Positions 36,401-48,400 of a stretch of DNA of 64,000 nucleotides are shown one piece after another. The translations under genes and the position numbers were made by a program. Source of the DNA: Sarcocystis neurona (lineage: Eukaryota > Apicomplexa > Conoidasida > Eucoccidiorida > Sarcocystidae). Under the pieces are notes generated by a model. That model was not told where the DNA came from, did not search any database, and saw only the letters and a program-made list of their open reading frames with translations. Position 1 is the stretch's first letter. Each line of letters starts with the position of its first letter. The stretch is from positions 472,292 through 536,291 of the forward strand of contig KL647302.1 in NCBI GenBank assembly GCA_000727475.1, read 5' to 3'.

Positions 36401-39400
36401 ATACGCGTACACATGTATACACATGTATACGAACGTATGTACATAGTGATTGTTGTATACCTCGCTTCATGTATGTATACCTGTCTCACCATTACATATA
36501 CATGCATTGGGCATACGTTTCTCTTCCTTTCTTTCTCACTCTAAATACATACACACACACCCACACATACAAGACTTCCTCTTATATATATATATATGTA
36601 TCGCGTATATTATCCGGTTCCTTCCTTGCTCTCTCTCTCTCGTTCTACATACAGTAGGCATACGTTTTTCTCTTTCGCTTTCTCATTTGAAATACACAGA
36701 CAAACATAGGCTTCCTCTCACACATATACATGTATAAGAAACACGTCTCCTCATTTGGGGCATAGGACACGTATATGTAGATATATGTATGTGAGAGACT
36801 TACAGCCGCCCCCTCTTTCAGTCCGCAGCGTCTTGCTGCAGTCAAGACATAGCTGGTGTGCGCAAGGCAGGACAGCGCGAAGGCCTCTTTCTAGGTCGGT
36901 GAAGCAGATGGGGCAGAGGAGACTACCGCTGTTGCTGCTGCTGCTGTTTTTTTGTCTGTTTTCTCGCTGCTGCTTTGTTGTCGCGTCTGCTGCCTGCGAG
37001 ATGCTGCTGCGGCAGTTGTCACACGCCATCTGTCTCCCGCTGTCTTCCCGTCTGTCCCCTCTCTCCGCACGTGGCGTCATTCCTGCGCCGTCGTCGGCTG
37101 ACCTGCTTTCGCTGCTGCTCTCTTCCTCGGGTGTTCGCGTTGTCTTGCTGCCGCTACTCATCATCAACCCACCGCGACGCAGAAAGAGGCTGCTGCTGCT
37201 GCGCTTCTCTACGCTGCTGCTGTTGCTGCTGCGCTTCTCTCTGCTGCTGCTCTCGCCCTCTCCTCTCCCGTCCCCGTCATCTCGTTTGCTGCCGCCGCTG
37301 TCCCGGTCGCTGCTGCTGCTCTTCCCCATGCTGTTGCTGCTGCGCTTGGGAGTGCTGCTGCTTTGTTCTGGGCTGCCCAAGCCGCCTGACCGTTGCCGCG
37401 GCTGCGTCGCTTCCTCCTGCAGCCCTTCAAAGTAATATTGCTGGCGACGTCCCTGTCTTGCTCCCTGCTGCTGCTGCTCCTGCAGCGAGTCACACGGCTG
37501 CGGCGGCTCTTCTGCTTCTTGTTCGTGCTCTTGCTGCTCCACCTGCTGCTGTCGCTGCTGCTGCGCCTCACCCGGCCCCGGACGCTGCTCTGCTGCTGCG
37601 TTTCCTGGCCTCTGCAGCAGCCCACTTTCCTTCTCTCTTTCTTCTCTCGCCTTTTCCCGCCCAAAATGACTTGTCGACCTGGGGCTGCGGCGCAACTCTT
37701 CTGCGCCTGAAGTTTCTGTCACCTTTCTTTTTATTCTTGCTGCTGGTCCTCCACCATCCGCTGCTGCTGCTGCACCGTCCTTCGCAGTTGCTGCTTCCGT
37801 CGTCTCTCCTGCTGCTGCTCCGTCCACTCCCACTGCTCTTGCAGCTGCTGCAGCAGCCGCTGACACCGATACCGCGGCTCCTGTTGCTGCCGCGTCTTCG
37901 GCTCTTGCTGCTTCGCCTGCAGCGTCACTAGCTCCTGCTGTGGGGAACCGCTGAAGAAAATTTCTTCCTTTCCTTCTGCGCAACTCTGCAGAGACACTGC
38001 TATCTTCCGCTATATATTCTGCGCCGCAGCAGTCGTCTGCGTTGCTGCTACTGCTGCTGGTGCTGGAGCTGCTGCTGCAGTGCACATCGATTCTTCGGCG
38101 CTTCAAATGGGAAGGTTCCCACTTTCCTTTCTCCTCTGTGTCTTCTTGCTCCTCTCTCTCCTCTTTTTCTGTGTACATTTCTAATTTTCTGCTGTCTGGT
38201 CCTGCGGCAGCTGCTGCTGTTACTGTCGACCCTGCTGCTGCGGAGCTCGTAGCTGCAGCCACCGAAGCAGGAAGTGAATGCCGTGTCACTCCTGGTGCTG
38301 CTTCCCCCCCTGCGCTTTCCCCTGCAGCCTCCGAGGGACACGTTAACGAAGACGACGCTTCCCCTGCTGCTGTCGCTTCTGCCGCCGCTGCTGCTGCAGT
38401 CTTCCGCATGATCCAGCTCGTTGCTGCTGGTAACCTCGCACCTGCTGCTGTCTCCTGCACGCTTCCTTCTCCTCCTCCTGCTGCTGCGATTGTCACTGCT
38501 CGTGCTCCTGCTACGCCTGCTGCTCTGCCGTCCTCCGGTGCGACTGCTGTTACAGCCTTCTGTCCTCCTTCTACTCCTTCCCCTGCTTCTTCTCCTTCTG
38601 GTTTCTGGTTCACGTCCGTTGCAGTGATGTTTTTTGCTGCTGCTAATTCTTCTCTTCTTCCTCCGAGGGCTCCTGCTGATCGTTCCCCCACCTCTTCTGG
38701 AGCTGCGTCTGCTGCTCTGTCTTCTGCAGTTTCTTCGGTTGCGGCGACGTCTGCTGCTGCTCCCGAGGCTACGCCGGGATTCCTCCTCCGTCCTGTGATT
38801 TCTGCCACTGTCGTGACCGCCGCACGTGCTGCTGCTGCTACTACTCCTGCTTCCTCTTCTTCTGTTTCTTCTTTTTCTTGGTTCTCTCTTTCTGCTGCAA
38901 GCGGCATTGTGGCTCCAGCTGCTGCTGCCGCGTCTGCTGCTGCCGCGTCTGCTGCCGCCGCGTCTGCTGCCGCTTCTGCCGCAGTGCCGTCTGCGGTTGT
39001 TGCCCCTGGTGGGGATGGAGCAGCAGCAGGAGCAGCAGCAGTATCTGTGGGGTTGGCTGCTCGGTCTTGTTCCTGCCGCTGCAGATTCTGCAAGTAGCGC
39101 AGCTGTCGGTGAGACTTCTGCAGGGCAGCCGCAGCAAGTCCTCTCTCTATGCGCAGCCGAAAACGCAGTGTTGCTGCTTCTTCTTCTCCACGAATACCGA
39201 AGCCGCCGTCGGCAGCAACAGCAGCACTTCCTTTTAAATTTCGTAGAGCAGCAGCCGCAAGCATTTCCTCTCTCGACAAAAAGCGGAAGCGTGTGACACT
39301 CATGTGTACTTCATCGCATGCAGACAGCACCTGCCTGCTGGCGAAGAAGTACGCATCTGCTGCGATCAATTCCTGCGTACACAAACCCGCGGCACAGGTG

Positions 39401-42400
39401 GGACAGGAAAAAAAGTCAACGAGGCTCGTGCTGCATAGTAGCAGAAGCTGCAGCAGACCGTCCTCCGCCAGCGAAGAGGTAACGAAGAAGCTTCCCCTGT
39501 TACAGCACCGGCGAGAACTCGGCAGAAAAGAACGAAAGCAACAAATATCCCGGCAGCAACAGCTGCTGCTCACGTATACGACGACCCCTTTCACGTGCAG
39601 AGTTACTGACGGCTGCGCACCAGACACAGCAGCAACAGCAGCAGCGGTGGACAGCAGGTAGATGTACTGCTGCCCCGCTGGAGAGGAGTGGGAAGGACCG
39701 CGAGGACACAAGGACAGAATCTACTGCAGTGAGAAGAGCGGCAGTGAACTGGGCAGGGGCAGCAATGACGGCTGCAGCAGACGCTTTCAGCAGCAACCAC
39801 AGCAGGCACACACAAAAGTACCACCTGCTGCTCAAGTTCGATCCGCGCGCACCCCCTGCGCAGCAGCAGATACAACAACAGGAGCACCAGCATCAGCAGC
39901 AACAGCAGCAGCAGCGACAGCAGCACTAACAGCAGCAAGAGTAGCAGCAGCAGCAGTAACAGCAGCGACAGCAACAGCAGCAGCAGCAGCAACAGCGGCA
40001 GAAGCAGCAACGGCAGCGGCAGCAACGGCAGCGGCAGCAACAGCAGCAGCAAAAAATACACAGCAGCAGCAGCAGCGTGCCACGTCAGCAGCAGCAGGTC
40101 AACACAAAACAGCAGCAGATTCACGGAAGCAGCAGCTTTCCGCTGCGCCGCAGCCGACCCGCAGGGAGGGGCAATACTGTACACCAGCGAGAGCAGCTCT
40201 GCGACAGTAGTAGCAGCGGCACGGCAGCAGCAGCAGCAGCCCCGCAGTGATTTTTGAAGGCGACCGCGCAGTGTTGCAAATACGAGCGGGCGCAGCAGCA
40301 GCAGCAACGAGAACAGCCTTGAAGAGCAAGCAGGAAGAGGACCACCAGCTGCAGCAGCACCGTCAAGCGGCAACAATGAAAGGAAGACCAAGGAGGAGAA
40401 GGGCAGCGGCTGCCGCCCAGTGCTTCTCGATGAAAACTCAGCAGCACTGCTGTACCTTACGTGAACAACAGCCGCTGCTTCTACGCTGCCCAAAACACCC
40501 AAGCAGGGCAGCAGCAGCAGCGGCAGCAGTGAAGCTGCGGGCGGGGGAGAAGGAGAGCCGCCGTAGCAGAAACAGTGGGCAAACGCATTGCACCAGGAGC
40601 AGGACGCTGCGTGAGGCAGCAGCAGAGCAGCAGCAGCGGGACAGGGCGCTAGGTAGCACCGGAGAAGCAGCAGCAGGGGCAAGCGCGTGCACTAGGCAGC
40701 AGCAGCACGGCAGCGGCAGCAGCAGAGCAGCAGTAGGAGGAACGCCCAAGAGAAGACGAAGAGCAGCGCCCGCAGCAGGCTACGCACCGCTGCAAAACAG
40801 GTGCTTCTACTTTGCAATCAAAAAACAGCGGCGGCTTGGCGAGGAGAGCAACGCGGCAGCGTCAGCAGCAGCAATGTTAGCATGTGCGGTAAAATTACAG
40901 AAGCCGCAGCAGCAGCAAATACAGGAGTGAGGGGGCACTTCAGTATGCGGGCACGTGCACACGAGAGCAGAGGGCAGCCTACGCACGCACCCACACACGT
41001 AATCTGCTGCAGCAGCGACAGCAGCAGCAAGCACCGTAGCGGCTGCAAGGGCAAGAAGAAATGCAGCAGCCACAGCGTCCGAAGGAGCATCCGCAACAAA
41101 AGCCACCCCAGCAGCAGCAGCAGCCCCGGCAGCAGTGGTCCCAACAGTAGTAGCAGCCCCGGGAGCAGTCGTCCCGGCAGCAGCAAGAGGCGCGCGCCTG
41201 CTGCTCTGAACACGCACTTCCCCGGAGGAACTGGCCGGGAATATCGACCTCAGCAGCAGCGCCGCGGCGTCACGTCCGCTGAGTTCTGTCAGTTCTCACG
41301 CACGCGTCCTCTGCTGCTGCCAACTGCAGCTGCTGAGCAAGTGATCCTCTCCATGCAATGTAAATCCCTAAAAAAATAAACACATACATATGTTCCCCTG
41401 CCCGCCTCCTTCCCACGGCATACCACACATCTACGTATATATACATACGTATATCTGTCTTTCTATCTACCTATATCTATACGTATATATACGTATATAC
41501 GTGCATCGATGTCCAGATTTCCTCCACGGCCTATACATACGTAACACCTACAAAGATATATATATATATATATGTATATATATCTGTGCTTACACCTATG
41601 TACACGTGTTTCCCATGGCATACATGTATATAAATAAAGAACTATGACCCATATACATATATATATATATGTATAGATTCATAGAGAAAAGCCCACGTGC
41701 TCCCCATCATATATATATATATATATATGTATATACACAAGTATATGTATATGTGAAGAGAAAGAGGGTGTCGGGATGAGGAGATGAATAGAAGAGTTGC
41801 GGGTCGGCGGCCGCGACGTCTGAAACGCACCCGTTTGATACAGTCCAGTTCTTTGACATGAGTTTCTGCTGCCTGCAGCAAACACCGGTGCGACGGGTCT
41901 TCTTCGTCGAGATATTTACGCAGGGTCGTGCGTAGAATCCGCAGCACTTTCAGCAGCTCACTATCGCCGTACACGTGGTACGCGCCCTACACACAGTCCA
42001 GAAGCAGCACCAGTAGCCGCAGGAGCCCCAACACAACCGCAGCAGCAGGAGTGGGAGCAGCAACAGGAGAAGTGGCAGCACAGCACCACCAGCAGCAGCA
42101 ACAGCACGGGCCGCAACAGGGCAGCTCCGGCAGTACGAGCAGCAGGAGTGGCTAAAGCGACCGCACAAGCGGCAGCGTCAGCGCCAGTAGCAGCGACAGC
42201 AGCAAATATGCGCCAGCAGCGGCACGCCCGATCACCAGCAGCAAGAGCAGCAAGAGCACGAGTAACGCCGTCTTCGGAGTCAGCAGCAGCAGCACCGGCA
42301 GCAGCAGCATCGGCCCAGCAGCACCCACAGAGCACAGTACTAGCAGGAGCACCAGCGCGGTTCCTATGAGCAGCAGCTGCAGCAGAGGACGGCAGGAGCC

Positions 42401-45400
42401 GCACACCCGGCCTTCCCCCCCCCCCCCCCGCCCACGGTGGCAGCTGCAACAGCTACAGCGCCAGAAGAAGCATGCGGAAGTTTTAGAGGAACGGCAGCAG
42501 TAGCAGAACTTAAAAGCAGCAGCAATAGCAGACAGATCTGCTAAAGGGAGCAGGAGCAGCGAAGCTATTATTATTCAGCAGGAGAAGCAGCGGTGCTCCC
42601 GGTGCTCCACCATGCGGCGCGTGGAGACAGCGGCAGCAGCAGTACTCTCTGCGGTTCACACCAAGGACAGCACCACGTCTGGTTGACAGCAGCAGCGGCA
42701 GCAGATGACGGAGACGGCGGCTGCCCCATACGCGACAAATGGAGCCGCAGCAGCACAACGTGGCTCGACGACTCCCACTGCAGCAGGAGCAGCAGCAGCA
42801 CAGCTGCCTTTGACAGCAGCAGCAGCACAGCTGCCTTTGACAGCAGCAGCGGCGCGGCGTCTGCAGCATGACCGCCTCGCAAAAGCAGCAGCGGCATCAG
42901 CAGCAAGGAATGCGACGCGAAGTCCTTCTGGTGCAACGGTGTCAGCACCTGCTGCGAGCTCGCCACCGGGATCACCCCCAGCAGCAGCACTGCATGCGCG
43001 CCAGTTCCCGCCACCATCGCCGTTGCCAACAGCAGCAGCAGACGTGCAGCAACAGCAGTGGCGGAGAGTTCCCAACAGCCGCAGCAGCATCGAAGCTGCA
43101 CGTCTTTTGCGACTGGCGCGACGCTGGACACGGCAGCAGCAGGAGGTTGTCTACTACACTGTGTCCCTTGCGGCAGCAGCTGAATACTTCCTCTCGGTCC
43201 ACACCGCAGCAGCAGGACCAGCAGCAGCCATTTCCACAGCAGCGGCAGCACGGAAAGAGACAGTTAGACGGCAGAAGCTGCTCCGCAAGAGCACGAGAAC
43301 GTCGACGAAGTGCTGACTGCAGCAGCCTTCACCCCACGCACCAACCCCACCTCAGCCAAGCGGCTAACAAGAGGCCCAACTTTAGTCATGCGGCCGTACC
43401 AGGTGCTTACTCACATTGCCGCAACTCATCGGTCTTGTCAAAATAGAAGAGAAAATCTGATCCCATGCAAAAAAGTGCAGATACTGCACAGGTAGTGCTT
43501 TGTATATAAATACCGAGACAAAGACCCATGTCATACGTAAGTGTGGTGATCTCCTGCATCCCTGTGCATGTCTTTGTCTCTCTGTCTCTCTGACAATACA
43601 CACGTACCACAGAATTTGGTTATAATGGGCGGTGTCGAAGTGCACAAGCAGCAGCAGCAGCAGCCGCGACAGCTGCAGCAGCAGCACCACGAGCACGACG
43701 GCAGCAGAAGCAGTCGCAGCATCAGCAGCAGGAGAGGCAGGAGCAGTGCCACAGAGGTAGCAGCGGTAGGGGCACTGGCAGCGGTAGGAGCGGTAGGAGC
43801 AGTAGTGGAGTTAGTAGCAGTAGCAGCAGTAGCAGCGGCAGCACCAGCAGTAGCACCAGCAGTGGCAACGGTGGCAGCAGCAGTAACAGTGGTAGCAGCG
43901 GTAGCCACATCGGCAGCAGCAGCAGCAGCGGCAGCGGCATTGTTAGCGGTAGCAGCAGTAGCGGCTGCAGTAGGAGTCGCAGGAGTCCCAGGTGCTGGAG
44001 GAGCAGCCACAGCAGGTGCTGCGCGTCGGCAGCACCTGGCGCCAGCGGTGACCGGAGCAGTAGCAATATACAGCCGCGCGCGCAGTGGGCAGGAGACTAT
44101 TAGCAGCCGCCCAGCAGCAACCGCATATACCTCGTCTAGTCCACGTTCCTCGCCAATGCCGCTGACGTCCTTCACCAGCCGTGAGTAAAGGTAGTACTGT
44201 AGCCTGCATGCGTACATGCAAGAGGAGGTGTGAGACAAAGAGATCTAGCCCTATTACTGCGATCTCTTCCACACACTTCCACGCCCTCTACAAACAGACG
44301 CGCAAGTTCATCGTTTCTCACGTGACTGCCACCATTTCTGTCCGTCTACTTCTCTTCCCTTCTCTCTTGCTCTTCCTCTTTCACGTTGCAGAGAAATGCA
44401 GGAGAAAATGCTCACGCGTCCTCGCTCGTTGCGCGCATGCACGGAGACAGCGAAAGCGCGCGTCTCCTCGTGAGCTCTACCGGACATAAATTTCCTCACC
44501 TCTACATTCACTTACATACATATATAGATATACCTATATTTCGGAAAATATGCGTGCTCACACATATACATATATACATCTGTGTTTTTCGGTGTATACG
44601 CGACTCTATACGGGTAGAGACAACACATATTTAGACGCCTTGCAACGTTAAGACAAGGACGCAGAAGTCCATACGCAGTTGCGGAGCCATTTCTTCCCGC
44701 GCTGCGCGGTGCTGCATCTACCCCTGCCTTCACACTCCAACCGAGACCTGCCCATAGCGCGACACGTGTCCTTCTTTTCTGCGCACTAAAAGAGATGTGT
44801 AGATATCTCTTTCTCTAACTTCCTTCTGCCTACTACGCAGAAGAGCTAGCCGCTGCGTAGAGACACACACACGCGTACACATACATATATATATATATAT
44901 TCTCTCTCCTGATACAAGTGTGTGGTGCACACATCGGTGTGGGCGTCCACGTGAAAAGGCAGAGCAAGAAAGACAGGAGAGAAGAAGACGTCACCGGGAA
45001 CGCAAGTTCCACTCTCCAGATGAAGCGGGGACGCTGCATGAGGCTCAACATGGGGAAGAAGGAAGAGAAAAGACAAAAAAGAGTATCCACCCACATATAT
45101 ATATATATATCCGCGTACGGTGTATAGGCACACATATATATTTGTGCGCGCGCACACACACACAGACAGACAGACATACACACCCATATACATCCATAGA
45201 TACATATACCTGTACATTCACACATTCCTCTATAGGCGTTTCTACATATACGTGGATACACGTAGACAGGCGCATATCCATACGTATATACGTCGGTCTA
45301 CATATGTGGCTACGTACTCATAAAAATGTACATATACATACACACACAAATGCACACATATGTAAGTAACTATCACATACATATGTACGTGGCTACGCAC

Positions 45401-48400
45401 CCATATAAATACACACACACACACACAAACATATGCATACGTATTTATATACAGATGCACCTATACGTGAGTACCTATCATATACGTAAATGGCTGGGGG
45501 GAGTAGGAGAGAGACACAGTGCTGCACCTCTTGGCTTGCCCACTTGCTGTCAAGAAGGAAGTTTTGCTCAGCGTCTTCCGTACGACTACGCTCCATCCAT
45601 GTGTAGATCGAGGCCTACGTGAACACAATCTCCTCCTCTCCTGCTCTTCTCTTCGGATGCGTATACGCAGAACTCTTCCTTCGTTTCTCTCTTCCTAACT
45701 CTCTTCCTTTCTAAGTTCCTTTCTATCTTCCTTTCTCTTTTTCTTCTCCACATCGCCCTTTCTCTTCTCCTTTCAGCCTCTCTCTGTGCTGCTCCACGTC
45801 GTGTCTGTCTTCTCCACTTCCGGCTCTCTCTCTGCGTGTACGCTTCTCTGTCTCATGCTACCCCCCCCTTCTTTCGCGCTTCTCTTCTGCAGTCGTCTTT
45901 CGTCTTTTCGCTCCTACGTTCCCCTTCTCTTGTGTCGACGTTGTCGTCTGAGAGGTAAAACTTCCGCAGAAGCAGCAGACCCCTCGCCACGGCCTCTCCT
46001 GCGGCCTCTGCTGCGGCCTCTGCTCCGCTTCCCCCCGCCCCCCCCGGAAACGACGACACTTCTTCGTTGGCTAAAATGAGCAGGGGGCGACAGCAGTCGC
46101 GTCGTCGCAGCAGGTGAACGAGAAGAAGAAGAAGAGAGCAGCTGCTGCGTGTCGACGCTGCCTGCGAAGTTGCTGATGCTGCTGCTCCACGAACACCCCA
46201 CACCTCCTTCCTGCTGTTCTTCTCTCTCTTCTCCTTCCCGCACTTGCTCGTCACAGCTTCTCTCTCTCTAGGTTATAGGGGAAGCTGGATATGATACGTA
46301 CACGTAGCCGTACACAGACGGGATGGCCTCCGCATCTACGTATCTATACGTACGTGTGTCTGTGTGTGCAGATAAATATATGCTGGAGGAACAAGTTCAT
46401 GCATGCAGAGCGGCTGGGGGAGAGACTGAGCCAGGGAACGCGTCCGTGTAGCCACTTCGAAAGAAAAAGAAATTGTCCCTCGAGCGTCCTGTCCTCTGGC
46501 GCTTCTCCGCCACCCAGAACGCATACGAATGATATATATACACACATATGTGTATACGTAGCGTCCCCCCATATACCTACTTATGCATTATACATGTATT
46601 TCTCTGACTTTCATTCTAACGTATATGTGTCATATATCAGAACACACAGATGGACAGCCATACACATATACATATGTATACTGAAGATACCCATTCATAA
46701 ACAGACACAAGTACATATATGCATAGATTCACGTACACACAAATGATAGGGACAGGAATGGACACATTTATACATATACGTATACAACCATGTATTTAAA
46801 ATACATGTATGCGCATGCACGTGGATATACATGAACATATCCACGTTTACATATATACATACGTATCTACAAATATATATATATATATAATTGACATAAT
46901 GACATGCAAGAAGACGCATATACATATAGACGTACTACACACATATATATATATATATATTTATGAGGCCTCATATGCACAGTGTTGTACGGAGACATAC
47001 GCAGCCGCAGGTATATACATATCAACCGGTGAAGCGGGCGCGCATGCACGTACACAAACTCGTCCCGACAAGAAACATGACAACGACAACCCGGGCACTT
47101 GAGTCGACCCTTGCATGCTCAATATAATGTGCGTACGTATATCCATCTATCTATGTATTTCAAAAGACGTATAAATACACAGTCACATGCATATACATAC
47201 ATATATATATACACGTATTTAGACGAGAACCTGGGCGCCTCGGTCGAGCTTGCTTTTGGGGGGTGATGCCTCCGTATCTATATGGGCGTACTTTAAAACA
47301 CGTATATATGTACATATATGCATTTACATATATACATATATATATACATATGTATACAATATATGTATGTAAACGAGACCCTAAGCACTTGGGTCTACCT
47401 TATTTGTGGGACAACGCCTCCGTACATATATACATATATATACATATATATGTATATACGTATCTGGAAACACGTATCCCTACACACATTTACACATATA
47501 TATATATATAAAGAGGGAGATCCATACATATATATATACACACACACGTAAAAGAAGTGATGCAGACTACTACATTTTCAAGAACAGCTTATGGCTGGGT
47601 CTAGGAAAAACGAACTGACTGGAGATGTGTGAGGTGTTCGCGGGGAGGGGGGCAAAGAATCCACACGCATGTGTACCTCTCCACCGGCTGCCGCGACTCC
47701 CATCCTCGCACCTCGAGCTGCAACTTCTGCTACATAACCGTACATAACAACTAACTACATATACATACATGTATATATTCACAGACTTACATACATACGT
47801 ACACATATAGAGATAGATTTGTGGACATCTGCCAGAACAGGAAACAACGTAATTACCCATACATATATAGATATGCATGTATATGTATATATGCGTAGAC
47901 TCGTGCATGTCTACCATAAGAAACAGCAATGTAAATACATTTGCATATATATAGCTTTGTCCGTTTCTATTGATGTACCACACACATACAAACAAATACA
48001 CCGACAGGTGCATATATATATATATGCGGATACGTGTGTAAGGGTGTATGGGTAGACAGCATTTATGAACGTCTACGTGTACAATTGGATCTGCAGATCG
48101 ACTCAGGGAGGAGGCTCGCACAGACGCAGGTCGAGAGAGAGAGATGTAATTGGGGTGTCTAGACACCGAGACGTCAGTAATAAGTTGGGGTGTACAGACA
48201 ACACCGGGGCGGAAAAGAACGTAGGAAAAGTTAAGCGACAGACGTACGCGTCGATCTGAGGCATCAGTCTGCAGTGCCAGCATCTGCTGCCGCCCCTGGT
48301 GGTGGAGGCCGCAGCAGCAGCTGCTGCTCGTGAGTCTGCCGCTGCTTCTCTTCCTCTTCTTCGCTTCGGTGCTCCTCCTCCACCTGCTGCTGCTATACCC

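Noticed and set aside
38042..39097. Plus-strand Ala-rich frame (351 codons)
   Set aside because: Shadow of the large minus exon with the coiled coil and RING.
39603..40682. 359-codon minus frame, nearly all Leu/Ala/Pro
   Set aside because: Out-of-register reading of CTG triplets; the flanking SHPRH-like exons join in phase without it.
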